64,000 nucleotides of DNA from Hyphococcus sp. (GTDB taxonomy: Bacteria; Pseudomonadota; Alphaproteobacteria; Caulobacterales; Parvularculaceae). Below the pieces are notes generated by a model. The model had not been told where the DNA came from. It saw only the letters and a list, made by a program, of their open reading frames with translations, and made no database searches. The position numbers and the translations under genes are program-made. The DNA lies in assembly GCA_021776245.1 (NCBI GenBank), contig JAJFGF010000004.1:1-64000 (forward strand), written 5' to 3'. Positions 30,913-40,378 of this stretch are shown here, in pieces (positions within the stretch are counted from its first letter, which is position 1; every line of letters begins with the position of its first letter).

Positions 30913-33126
30913 ATGGCTGGCGCGATCGCCGCATCATCTGACGGTTTTTTAACCAGGCTCAAGGAAGGCCGCATTCCCGCGCCGCTGGCGGCGACCACCG
31001 CGAGTGAGGCCGGGCTTTCGGCAATCGATCTTGCGGCATTATTTGAAAGCCAGCTCACCAGCCGGCGCCTCGATCTTGAGGCGCGGCGGCTCGGCGCGGA
31101 AAAGCGCGGCTTTTATTCCATCGGCAGTTCCGGCCATGAGGGCAACGCCGCAACCGCGCATGCGTTCCGCGTCGACGATATGGCTTTTCTGCATTATCGC
31201 AGCGGCGCATTTTACGTTGAGCGCGCACGAAAAATTGCTGGTGAGACGCCGATCTGGAATATGGCCCTGTCTTTTGTTGCGTCATCGGAAGATCCAATCT
31301 CCGGCGGCCGGCACAAAGTGCTGGGGTCAAAACCGCTGTTTATTCCGCCGCAAACCAGCACGATCGCCTCGCATCTGCCGAAAGCCATGGGCGCCGCCTT
31401 CAGTATCGCCCTCGCCCGCACCCACAAAAAACCTGATGCGGAGCTGCCTTTCGACAGCATTGTCCTGTGTAGTTTTGGCGATGCGTCCGCCAATCACTCA
31501 ACGGCGCAGGGCGCCATCAACGCCGCTGCATTGACCGGCTATCGGGGCCTCCCCCTCCCCCTCGTCTTCGTCTGTGAAGACAATGGCATCGGCATTTCGG
31601 TGAAGACGCCCGATGGCTGGGTCGCCGCGAATTACAGCGCGCGCCCCGGCCTTAAATATATCTATGGCGACGGACGCGATATCGTTGATGCGTCGCGCGC
31701 CGCACGCGAAGCTGAATATTGCGCCCGCATCTCACGCAAACCTGTCTTCCTGCATTTGCGCACCGTGCGCCTGATGGGCCACGCAGGCTCCGACCTCGAG
31801 ACCAGCTATCGCGACCGGGCGGAAATTGAAATCGAAGCCGATCAAGACCCGCTGTTGCATACGGCGCGACGCGTGATCGAGGCCGGAATTATGGCGCGCG
31901 ACGATATTGAAACCCTCTATGCGGATATTTCCGGCCGTGTCCATCGCGCCATGGAAGCTGCATGTGACAGGCCAAAATTGACGAGCGCAGCGGAGGTCGC
32001 CACATCGCTAACGGCGCCGCCGCGTCCGCCAAAGGCAAAACGTGCGGGAAAGCCGCTTATGACGGCGCCGGACGACAAACGCGCGCGCGCGGAACCGCAG
32101 CATATGTCGCGCCTCATTTCTCTGGCGCTCGCCAGCGAAATGAACCGTGACGCCAATGTCGTCGTTTTTGGCGAGGATGTCGCAAAAAAAGGCGGCGTTT
32201 ACGGCGCCACAACCCGGCTGCAGCAAAAGTTCGGTCCTTCGCGTGTTTTCGACACACTGCTTGATGAGCAATCAATCCTCGGCATGGCAATCGGGCTTGC
32301 CCATAATGGTTATATTCCCGTTCCGGAAATTCAGTTCCTTGCCTATGTTCACAATGCTGAAGATCAGTTGCGCGGCGAAGCGGCATCGCTCTCTTACTTC
32401 TCAAATGGTCAGTACACAAATCCCATGGTCCTGCGCATCGCCGGTCTTGCCTATCAGAAAGGCTTCGGCGGGCATTTTCATAATGACAATTCCATCGCTG
32501 TCTTTCGCGATATCCCGGGAATAGTTTTGGTCTGCCCATCAAGCGGCGCGGAGGCGGTAAAACTAATGCGTGAGGCGTTCCGCCTCGCTCGCCAGGAACG
32601 CCGCGTTGTCATCTTCCTCGAACCCATCGCTCTTTACGGCGTTAAAGATCTTTATGACGCGGGCGACGGGCTGATGTCGGCGTCATTCGATGAAATCAAG
32701 GAAAAAGCGCATTTCGGCGCCCCAAACATCATTGGCGACGGTAAAGATCTGGCGATTATTACTTACGGCAATGGAACCTATCTTTCCCGGCGGGCGTTGC
32801 GTCCTCTCAAAGAAAAAGGCGTTGACGCCCGTATCATCGATCTTAGATGGCTGGCGCCGTTGCCGATGGACGAAGTCATCGACGCAATCGGCAAGCGTCG
32901 CAATGTCCTGATCGTTGATGAATGCCGCAAGACCGGATCGCCGAGCGAAGAGATCATGACCGCATTCGCCGAACGCAGCGTTTCCTTTAAATGCTCGCGC
33001 GTTACTAGCGTTGATATTTTTATTCCTCTCGGCCCTGCCGCCAATGAAGTGCTTGTGAGCGAAGCCGATATTATCTCGGCAGCGCTGTCACTTGCAGTCA
33101 AGAAAACCAAACGAGCCGCAGAATGA
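30913..33126 (+). CDS. TPP-dependent 2-oxoacid dehydrogenase E1, alpha and beta subunits fused
   Basis: Alpha part with FGDASANHSTAQGAINAAAL; beta part with VVVFGEDVAKKGGVYGATTRLQQKFGPSRVFDTLLDEQSILGMAIGLA. Confidence 0.93.
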   Translation: MAGAIAASSDGFLTRLKEGRIPAPLAATTASEAGLSAIDLAALFESQLTSRRLDLEARRLGAEKRGFYSIGSSGHEGNAATAHAFRVDDMAFLHYRSGAFYVERARKIAGETPIWNMALSFVASSEDPISGGRHKVLGSKPLFIPPQTSTIASHLPKAMGAAFSIALARTHKKPDAELPFDSIVLCSFGDASANHSTAQGAINAAALTGYRGLPLPLVFVCEDNGIGISVKTPDGWVAANYSARPGLKYIYGDGRDIVDASRAAREAEYCARISRKPVFLHLRTVRLMGHAGSDLETSYRDRAEIEIEADQDPLLHTARRVIEAGIMARDDIETLYADISGRVHRAMEAACDRPKLTSAAEVATSLTAPPRPPKAKRAGKPLMTAPDDKRARAEPQHMSRLISLALASEMNRDANVVVFGEDVAKKGGVYGATTRLQQKFGPSRVFDTLLDEQSILGMAIGLAHNGYIPVPEIQFLAYVHNAEDQLRGEAASLSYFSNGQYTNPMVLRIAGLAYQKGFGGHFHNDNSIAVFRDIPGIVLVCPSSGAEAVKLMREAFRLARQERRVVIFLEPIALYGVKDLYDAGDGLMSASFDEIKEKAHFGAPNIIGDGKDLAIITYGNGTYLSRRALRPLKEKGVDARIIDLRWLAPLPMDEVIDAIGKRRNVLIVDECRKTGSPSEEIMTAFAERSVSFKCSRVTSVDIFIPLGPAANEVLVSEADIISAALSLAVKKTKRAAE

Positions 33127-34151
33127 AAAAATCCGCTGTCGTCATCTTTCCGGGCCGAGGCACCTATGGAAAGAGTGAGCTTGGCTATCTCACAAAATAC
33201 CACGCAGACAAAAGCGATTTCATCGCTGGTATTGACGCCTGGCGAAAATCGCAAAATCGAACGCCGGTATCGGAACTGGACAAAGCCAAAACCTACGCCG
33301 CATCAAAACACACGTCCAGCGTCAACGCCTCTGCGATCATCTATGCTTGCGCGCTGGCTGACTTTGCTGACATCAATCGCGACGCATTCGATATTGTCGC
33401 CCTATGCGGTAATTCTCTTGGATGGTATCTAACGCTTGCCGCTTCCGGCGCACTCAATCCCGCCAACGGCATTCGCCTTGTCGATACCATGGGTGCGCTG
33501 ATGGAAGAACAGGGCAAAGGCGGACAACTGATCTATCCGTTTGTCGACGAAGAATGGCGCGTGAGCAGCGCGCGAACCAAATCAGTTGGCGACGCGCTGC
33601 ATGCGGGTCGCACCGCGGGCGAAGCCTATCTTTCTATCCGTCTTGGAGGCATGGCTGTGCTGGCGGGAGATGACGCCGGCATGTCGGCGATGGAAAAAGC
33701 CCTGCCCCAGGTTGAAGATCGGTATCCGTTCCGATTGGCGCGCCATTCGGCGTTTCATACGCCATTGCTGAGCCATGTATCAGACGCCGCATTTCAGTCC
33801 CTGGGCCGTGAATTATTTGAGGCGCCGCAAATTCCGATGATCGACGGGCGCGGCGCGATCTGGTCACCGAGGTCAAGCGATATTGGCGGACTATATCAAT
33901 ACACGCTGGGACAGCAGATCGTCGAAACATATGATTTCTCAAAATCAGTTGAAATCGCCATCAAGGAATTTGCGCCCGATTGCCTGATCCTCGCCGGGCC
34001 AGGCGCGACCCTTGGCGCGCCCATCGCCCAGGAACTCATTCACCACCGCTGGATGGGACTGATGTCAAAGTCGGATTTTTCCGCGCGCCAGAAAAAAGAT
34101 CCGTTTCTGCTGGCCATGGGCCGAGAAGATCAGCGCAAGCTGGCGGTTTGA
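33123..34151 (+). CDS. Malonyl-CoA-ACP-transacylase-like (FabD-like acyltransferase) protein
   Basis: Nucleophile elbow VALCGNSLGWYLTLAASGAL and HSAFHTPLL; start overlaps the upstream stop (ATGA). Confidence 0.75.
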   Translation: MKKSAVVIFPGRGTYGKSELGYLTKYHADKSDFIAGIDAWRKSQNRTPVSELDKAKTYAASKHTSSVNASAIIYACALADFADINRDAFDIVALCGNSLGWYLTLAASGALNPANGIRLVDTMGALMEEQGKGGQLIYPFVDEEWRVSSARTKSVGDALHAGRTAGEAYLSIRLGGMAVLAGDDAGMSAMEKALPQVEDRYPFRLARHSAFHTPLLSHVSDAAFQSLGRELFEAPQIPMIDGRGAIWSPRSSDIGGLYQYTLGQQIVETYDFSKSVEIAIKEFAPDCLILAGPGATLGAPIAQELIHHRWMGLMSKSDFSARQKKDPFLLAMGREDQRKLAV

Positions 34152-34160
34152 CGAGCGCCG

Positions 34161-34562
34161 ATGAACCTTAATCAAATCACCATTCACGTCAGCAATCTTG
34201 AACGTTCCAGCGCCTTTTATCAAAAGATCGGTCTGGTTTTGATCGTCAACAGTCCCGGCAATGGCTACGCCCGGTTCGAATGCCCGGATGGCGGGACAAC
34301 TTTTTCGCTTCACCAAGCGGAAAACATATCACCCGGCGGCGCCTCGTTTTATTTTGAAGTCGACGATGTTGATGGTGTGGTCAAAGCGCTGAAAGATAAT
34401 GGCGTCGCTTTTGAAACCGACCCTACTGATCAGACATGGCTGTGGCGCGAAGCCTGGTGCCGCGATCCTGACGGCTACCGTATCGGGATTTATCATGCAG
34501 GTGAAAACAGACGGTTTCCACCGTGGCGCGTCAAAGACCATGGGGCAGGTTCGGCTGAATGA
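34161..34562 (+). CDS. VOC/glyoxalase family protein
   Basis: ITIHVSNLERSSAFYQKIGLVLI ... WCRDPDGYRIGIYHAGE. Confidence 0.92.
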   Translation: MNLNQITIHVSNLERSSAFYQKIGLVLIVNSPGNGYARFECPDGGTTFSLHQAENISPGGASFYFEVDDVDGVVKALKDNGVAFETDPTDQTWLWREAWCRDPDGYRIGIYHAGENRRFPPWRVKDHGAGSAE

Positions 34563-35011
34563 AATTGTTGGTTCCGCCTGTCGTTCAAGTCATAGTGTCT
34601 GCAATCGCGATGTGGGTGCTCAAAAAACAATTTCCGCTTCTCGATTTCGCACTTACTCATCGACGTTTGATTGCGAGCGCACTCATTGCAAGCGGACTAA
34701 TCATAACCGTCATCGCTGTCGCCGACTTTGGCAAGGCGAAGACAACAGTTAATCCAACAACGCCGTCACAAGCCAATACGCTGATCATCGGCGGGCTATA
34801 TCGGTTCAGCCGCAATCCCATGTATCTTGGCTTCCTGATGATCTTAAGTGGTTGGGCTGTCGGCTTGGGAAATCTTGCAGTGATTGGAATCCTGATGGTT
34901 TTCGTCTGGTACATGACAGTGTTCCAGATCAAACCCGAAGAACAGGCGCTAGGGGAAAAATTCGGCGCTGACTATGAAGCGTACCGCGAAAGCGTGCGCC
35001 GCTGGATTTAA
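34559..35011 (+). CDS. Isoprenylcysteine carboxyl methyltransferase-like integral membrane protein
   Basis: GLYRFSRNPMYLGFLMILSGWA ... EEQALGEKFGADYEAYRESVRRWI. Confidence 0.92.
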   Translation: MKLLVPPVVQVIVSAIAMWVLKKQFPLLDFALTHRRLIASALIASGLIITVIAVADFGKAKTTVNPTTPSQANTLIIGGLYRFSRNPMYLGFLMILSGWAVGLGNLAVIGILMVFVWYMTVFQIKPEEQALGEKFGADYEAYRESVRRWI

Positions 35012-35020
35012 GATCGGTTG

Positions 35021-35083
35021 CTAGCGCACCACATCAATCATTTGCGCCATCACGGCGAGATATTCGCGAGCAATGTGATGGCG
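35021..35083 (-). pseudogene. Diverged duplicate of the 3' end of the M14 carboxypeptidase gene
   Basis: Minus-strand RHHIAREYLAVMAQMIDVVR* versus CRKFGRDNLAVMAQMIDVVR* of the intact gene; first 21 nt from the stop codon are identical. Confidence 0.88.
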
Positions 35084-35995
35084 TCAAAACCAAATATTGT
35101 AGTTCAATCCCCGGCCATCATCCAGAGTAATTGCGTCTCTGCCTTCTAACGAAAAAAGCCGTGCATCAACTTCTGCCAAGGCACAATTATTTTCATATAG
35201 CCCGCAGGGCCAGACGGGTTCAATTCTGCGGCCCAATGATGAAATTATCCAAGAAATATAGGTTGGTCCCGACCGATCAGATGTTTCCCATCCGCGTGCG
35301 ACCACCCCGATTAGGGAACCATTTTGGTCTAAAGCCGCCCCACCGCTCATACCTCCTAGAGAACCACAATCAATTTCAATCGCAGGAAAAGGAATGAGAA
35401 GCTTATCTCGCCCCTCGGGAAACACACTGACTACTACACCCTTGGAAATGTACAGATCCGCACCAAAAGTAATATTATCCTTACACCAATCAATTCCATC
35501 GCCTCGAAAGCCGACTATCGTAACATTGTCACCGTTCTTTGGAGCCCGCGTTGTGGCACCAATTCGATAGTAAGTATTTTTGGGCGGCAGACCCGACGCA
35601 GCTGCTATCGATAAAATGGCTATGTCGTCGTTCAGGTCATGAGATATCTTCGAGACCCGCCAAATTTGTGCACAATCACCACAAATTCCAAATAAGTATG
35701 GCTGTATTTTTTCTTGGCTTAAATCGTCAAATTGATCACCAAAATTGTGAGTAGCGGTTAGAGCTATGCCAGGAGCTACTATCGCCGCTGATCCTATCAG
35801 TTCTGTCGAATTTTCCGATTTTAGCACTAGCCCACATATACTGCCCTTAAAATACTCCCAATTGACGACACCTCGTGGTTGCCGCAACGCGTCAGATTTC
35901 TGGAGACCGACATTATTGAAGACTATCTTATGACCAACGGACAAGTTCTTAGTTGGGTCATCGGTAATTTGACACGATTTAATATCACCAGCCAA
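35084..35995 (-). CDS. Trypsin-like (S1-type) serine protease, no signal peptide
   Basis: His (ALTATHNFGD), Asp (LNDDIAIL) and Ser (GSLGGMSGGAAL) motifs. TTG start assumed; visibly more AT-rich than neighbours. Confidence 0.75.
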   Translation of the reverse strand: MAGDIKSCQITDDPTKNLSVGHKIVFNNVGLQKSDALRQPRGVVNWEYFKGSICGLVLKSENSTELIGSAAIVAPGIALTATHNFGDQFDDLSQEKIQPYLFGICGDCAQIWRVSKISHDLNDDIAILSIAAASGLPPKNTYYRIGATTRAPKNGDNVTIVGFRGDGIDWCKDNITFGADLYISKGVVVSVFPEGRDKLLIPFPAIEIDCGSLGGMSGGAALDQNGSLIGVVARGWETSDRSGPTYISWIISSLGRRIEPVWPCGLYENNCALAEVDARLFSLEGRDAITLDDGRGLNYNIWF

Positions 35996-36019
35996 ATCAC
36001 ATGCCTTTTCGACTAAGTT

Positions 36020-37150
36020 CTAGCGCACCACATCAATCATCTGCGCCATTACCGCGAGATTATCGCGCCCGAATTTGCGGCAGCGTTCCGGCGACCAGCC
36101 ATAGACCGGGTCGGGGTTGATATTTGCGTCCTTGAACGGCATTTCCAGCGTCATCGAAAGACAATTCCAGGTTTCAGCTACATAGCTGTTTGCAATATCG
36201 AGATTGGCGGCGCCGGGCGCCGCGGCGGGATATCCGTCCTTCGTCTGGAAATCCTTGCTCGCCTCCAGAAGCAGCGCGGCATACCGATCACACAACATTT
36301 CGTGGCGATCGTTCCAGGACGGAATGCCTTTGGCGCTGTCGAGGAAATTATTGGGGATCGCCTCGTCGCCATGGACATCCAAAAAGAAGTCAACGCCGGT
36401 TTCCTGCATTTTCCGGCGCACGAGGAAAACCTCCGGACTGAGCTCCATGCTCGTATTGCGCCATGCGCGGTTTAAATCCGTACCCGCCGCATTGGTGCGC
36501 AAATGACCGCGTTTTACGCCGTCCAAATTCATACAGGGAATAATATGCACAACCGCTTTTTCACGCAGAATTTGCGCCGCCGGATCATCTTCGTCTGTTA
36601 TGCGTGCGAGAAATCCTTCCATCCACCATGACGCCATGGTCTCGCCGGGATGCTGGCGGGCGTTTACCCAATAATGGCGTTTGTTTTCGCCCGGCTCACC
36701 AGCGCGGAAATAATCAATATCCTGACCATCAAGGGTCTGGCCCAAATATTCATGGGCGATCAGCGAAGAACGCCGCGTCTTCTCAACAAGCGCTTTGCAC
36801 CGCGCTGCAGGATAGGCGGCAAAATATGCATAATAGACGCGGTCGTGATCAGGCGTGTGCTTGATCGTCAGCGATCTTCCATCATAGCCGGTTTCGACAC
36901 GAAACCAGCGCTCATGATCATAGGACGCGACCGCACGATAGTCGTTCCAACCGCCTGGATAGGACGCTCCGTTTGCATTGACGATATTCATCACCAGGGG
37001 GCGCGTCATAGCCCCCTCCACGCAATAGAAAAACCACTGGTAAAATTTTGCTTTTCCGTCCTGCTCAATCTCCAGACGAATATCCGAAAGGTTAGAAAGG
37101 TCAAGGCAATTGATATTGCCATGGTCGAAGTCGCTGGAAATTTTGATCAT
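36020..37150 (-). CDS. M14 family carboxypeptidase (cytosolic type with N-terminal M14_N-like domain)
   Basis: NARQHPGETMASWWMEGFL (HxxE), FFLDVHGDEAIPNNFL. Confidence 0.93.
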   Translation of the reverse strand: MIKISSDFDHGNINCLDLSNLSDIRLEIEQDGKAKFYQWFFYCVEGAMTRPLVMNIVNANGASYPGGWNDYRAVASYDHERWFRVETGYDGRSLTIKHTPDHDRVYYAYFAAYPAARCKALVEKTRRSSLIAHEYLGQTLDGQDIDYFRAGEPGENKRHYWVNARQHPGETMASWWMEGFLARITDEDDPAAQILREKAVVHIIPCMNLDGVKRGHLRTNAAGTDLNRAWRNTSMELSPEVFLVRRKMQETGVDFFLDVHGDEAIPNNFLDSAKGIPSWNDRHEMLCDRYAALLLEASKDFQTKDGYPAAAPGAANLDIANSYVAETWNCLSMTLEMPFKDANINPDPVYGWSPERCRKFGRDNLAVMAQMIDVVR

Positions 37151-37255
37151 GTTTACTCAAATGGCGGCTGCTACAAAGCGGCTGTGCTGAATCGATTCGG
37201 GCCTGCAGCAATACTGACTAAAAAGGGTATTTACACCGATTGCGTGGGAATGTGA

Positions 37256-39055
37256 TCAGGCGTCCGTCTCGGTTATTGGCCGCACCACGCGGATATGGAC
37301 GTCTTTCAATTGCTCCGGTCCGGCAGGCGCCGGGGCGCCCAGCAGCAAATCCTCGGCCTGCTGATTCATTGGGAACATCGTGACTTCACGGATGTTTTCC
37401 TGGTTGCAGAGCAGCATTACGATACGCTCCAACCCCAGCGCACAACCGCCATGGGGCGGCGCGCCGTATTTGAAAGCGTTTAGCATCCCGCCAAACTTGT
37501 CTTCGACCACTTCAGGACCATAGCCCGCGATCTCAAAGGCGCGAACCATAATATCCGGCCGGTGGTTTCGAATGGCGCCTGAACCGAGCTCATACCCGTT
37601 GCAAACAAGATCATATTGAAACGCCTTGATCGCCAGCTTGTCTTCATCCGTATGCGCTGCTTCCAGCGCCTGCAGCCCGCCTTGCGGCATTGAGAACGGA
37701 TTGTGACCAAACTCAACTTTCTTTTTTTCTTCGTCCCATTCATACATCGGAAAATCAATGATCCATGCGAGCTCAAACCGGTCCTTGTTGGTGATTTCCA
37801 ACTCTTCGCCAATCAGCACGCGCGCCTTGGCGGCAACAGCGACAAAATCTTTAGGCTTGCCCGCCAGGAAGAACGCCGCGTCGCCCGGCTTCATGCCAAG
37901 CTGATCGCGAACCGCCGCTGAACGCTCCGGTCCGATGTTTTTCGCTAATGGACCTTTCACTTCGTCTTCGGCAAAAATCATATATCCCATGCCCGGCAGG
38001 CCCTGTTTTTGCGCCCAGGAATTCATCCGGTCACAAAATGCGCGGCTGCCGCCGCCGGGCGCCGGGATGGCGCGAATTTCATGGCGCGGATCGGATTCCA
38101 GAATTGAGGCGAAGACTTTGAATCCGCTGCCGCGGAAATGATCGGAAACCACATGCATTTCGATGGGGCAACGCAGATCCGGCTTGTCGGTGCCATATTT
38201 CAACATTGCAACGTCGAAGGGGATCATTGGAAACGGGTAGACCGTTACGCTGCGATCACCGGCAAATTTTGCAAATGTATCGCGCGTGACGGGGCCCACA
38301 GCATCAAACACGTCCTGGCGCTCAACGAAACTCATCTCCATATCGAGCTGATAGAACTCACCCGCAGAGCGGTCCGCACGGGCGTCCTCATCGCGAAAAC
38401 ACGGGGCGATCTGATAGTAGCGGTCAAACCCCGAAACCATGATCAATTGTTTGAAAACCTGCGGCGCCTGGGGCAACGCGTAAAACTTGCCCGGATGCAA
38501 ACGCGACGGCACCAGAAAATCCCGGGCGCCTTCCGGAGAAGACGCTGTGAGGATCGGCGTATGAAAATCCGTGAAGCCTTTGGCTTCCATACCGCGGCGA
38601 ATTTCACTGGTGACCGCCGATCGCAACATGATGTTGGCGTGGAGGGTATCGCGCCGCAAATCGAGATAACGGTGCTTCATGCGGATATCTTCGGGATAAT
38701 CCGGCTCGCCAAAGACCGGCAATGGCAGTTCTTCAGCTTCGGATAACACCTCGAAACGCTCAATCCGGATTTCGACTTCTCCGGTCGGCAGATTCGGATT
38801 TACAACCTCGGCGTCGCGCGCCACAACCTTGCCGTCGACAAGGATGACACTTTCCTGGCGAATATGCTCCACATCCGCAAAAAACGGCATTTCCGGCTCA
38901 ACAACGAGCTGTGTCAGGCCGTAATGGTCCCGCAAATCGACGAACAATAGCCCCCCATGATCACGCTTGCGATGGACCCAACCGGAAAGGCGGACCGGCT
39001 GACCGACGTCGCTTTTGCGCAGTTCGCCGCAATGATGAGTGCGATAGGCGTGCAT
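37256..39055 (-). CDS. aspS: Aspartyl-tRNA synthetase
   Basis: [51 protein letters not shown]; class II motifs; [14 protein letters not shown]. Confidence 0.98.
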   Translation of the reverse strand: MHAYRTHHCGELRKSDVGQPVRLSGWVHRKRDHGGLLFVDLRDHYGLTQLVVEPEMPFFADVEHIRQESVILVDGKVVARDAEVVNPNLPTGEVEIRIERFEVLSEAEELPLPVFGEPDYPEDIRMKHRYLDLRRDTLHANIMLRSAVTSEIRRGMEAKGFTDFHTPILTASSPEGARDFLVPSRLHPGKFYALPQAPQVFKQLIMVSGFDRYYQIAPCFRDEDARADRSAGEFYQLDMEMSFVERQDVFDAVGPVTRDTFAKFAGDRSVTVYPFPMIPFDVAMLKYGTDKPDLRCPIEMHVVSDHFRGSGFKVFASILESDPRHEIRAIPAPGGGSRAFCDRMNSWAQKQGLPGMGYMIFAEDEVKGPLAKNIGPERSAAVRDQLGMKPGDAAFFLAGKPKDFVAVAAKARVLIGEELEITNKDRFELAWIIDFPMYEWDEEKKKVEFGHNPFSMPQGGLQALEAAHTDEDKLAIKAFQYDLVCNGYELGSGAIRNHRPDIMVRAFEIAGYGPEVVEDKFGGMLNAFKYGAPPHGGCALGLERIVMLLCNQENIREVTMFPMNQQAEDLLLGAPAPAGPEQLKDVHIRVVRPITETDA

Positions 39056-39217
39056 GGAAAAACCCTGAAACCGTTGAATTGAAAGGATAAGAAGACGCGC
39101 CGAAGTGGCCTTCGCTGGCCTTGTTGTCAAGGGTTTCCTGCTTTTTCCACCGATGCGCCCTGCGCCGCAGCGATTGGTTGATGACGGCCCGGCCGGACGC
39201 TGTTAGAAGCCCGCCTC

Positions 39218-40363
39218 ATGCGTGTTATTACCACCACCGACGAACTTCAGGCCTTTTCCGCAGATCTGGCGCAACGGCCTTTTGCCGCCGTCGATACCGA
39301 GTTCATGCGGGAGCGAACTTATTGGCCCATCCTCTGCCTCATTCAGGCAGCGGCGGATGGCGTTGAGGCCATTATCGACCCCCTCGCCGATGGCCTGGAT
39401 CTGGCGCCCTTTCTGGACGTCATGACCGATCGCAATGTGGTCAAGGTCTTTCACGCGGCGCGGCAGGATCTGGAGATTTTCTATCAGTTGATCAAGGATG
39501 TCCCCGCGCCGTTGTTCGACAGCCAGATTGCCGCCATGGCCTGCGGATTTGGCGATCAGATCGGTTATGAGCCGTTGATGCGCGGCCTGCTCGGCGCATC
39601 GATCGACAAAGGGTCGCGATTTACCGATTGGGCGCGCCGCCCACTGACGGATGCGCAGTTAAACTACGCGCTTTCGGACGTCACGCATTTGCGAGACGCT
39701 TATCCGATGATGCAGGACAAACTGAAAACCCAGACCCGGACCCATTGGGTCGAGGCGGAAATGGGCGCGCTCTATGACCCCGATCTTTATCATGTCAAAC
39801 CGGAAAACGCTTGGAAACGGCTGAAATTGAAGGGCGTACGGCCAAAGGAACTCGGCGCTGTCGTGAAACTCGCCGAGTGGCGCGAAAATGAAGCCCAGAC
39901 GAAAGATGTTCCCCGCAGCCGCATCTTAAAGGACGAGGCGATATTTGAACTTGCGCGCTTGCAGCCGAAAACCGCGAAAGACCTTTCTCGCGCGCGCAGT
40001 CTTTCGTCGGGATTTGAGCGATCCTCCGCGGGCAGCGCGATCCTCAGTGCAATTCAAGAAGGCGCGGCGGCAGCGCGTGACGATCTGCCGACAATTGCCA
40101 GATCCGAGCGGCAAAAACCGCCTGGCGAAGTTGTTGAGCTTCTTAAGGTGCTGCTGAAACGTCAATGCGAAGCCTTTGATGTTGCTCCGAAATTGATTGC
40201 TTCTTCGGCGGACCTTGAAGAAATTGCCCTGAACGATGGTGCTGAAGTTCCAGCCCTGGCTGGATGGCGGCGCGAAGTGTTCGGCGAGGCGGCGATACGA
40301 CTCAAACGCGGCGAGTTGGCGCTTAAGCTTAAGAACGGCGCGGTTGAGCTAATTGAGACCTAA
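39218..40363 (+). CDS. rnd: Ribonuclease D
   Basis: FAAVDTEFMRERTYWPILCLIQ, VFHAARQDLEIFY, DWARRPLTDAQLNYALSDVTHL. Confidence 0.95.
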   Translation: MRVITTTDELQAFSADLAQRPFAAVDTEFMRERTYWPILCLIQAAADGVEAIIDPLADGLDLAPFLDVMTDRNVVKVFHAARQDLEIFYQLIKDVPAPLFDSQIAAMACGFGDQIGYEPLMRGLLGASIDKGSRFTDWARRPLTDAQLNYALSDVTHLRDAYPMMQDKLKTQTRTHWVEAEMGALYDPDLYHVKPENAWKRLKLKGVRPKELGAVVKLAEWRENEAQTKDVPRSRILKDEAIFELARLQPKTAKDLSRARSLSSGFERSSAGSAILSAIQEGAAAARDDLPTIARSERQKPPGEVVELLKVLLKRQCEAFDVAPKLIASSADLEEIALNDGAEVPALAGWRREVFGEAAIRLKRGELALKLKNGAVELIET

Positions 40364-40378
40364 GGCTCGTTCGAAAAC

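Noticed and set aside
34262-34300. ggttcgaatgcccgg, tRNA T-arm-like sequence
   Set aside because: Lies inside the VOC gene reading frame with no acceptor or anticodon arms.
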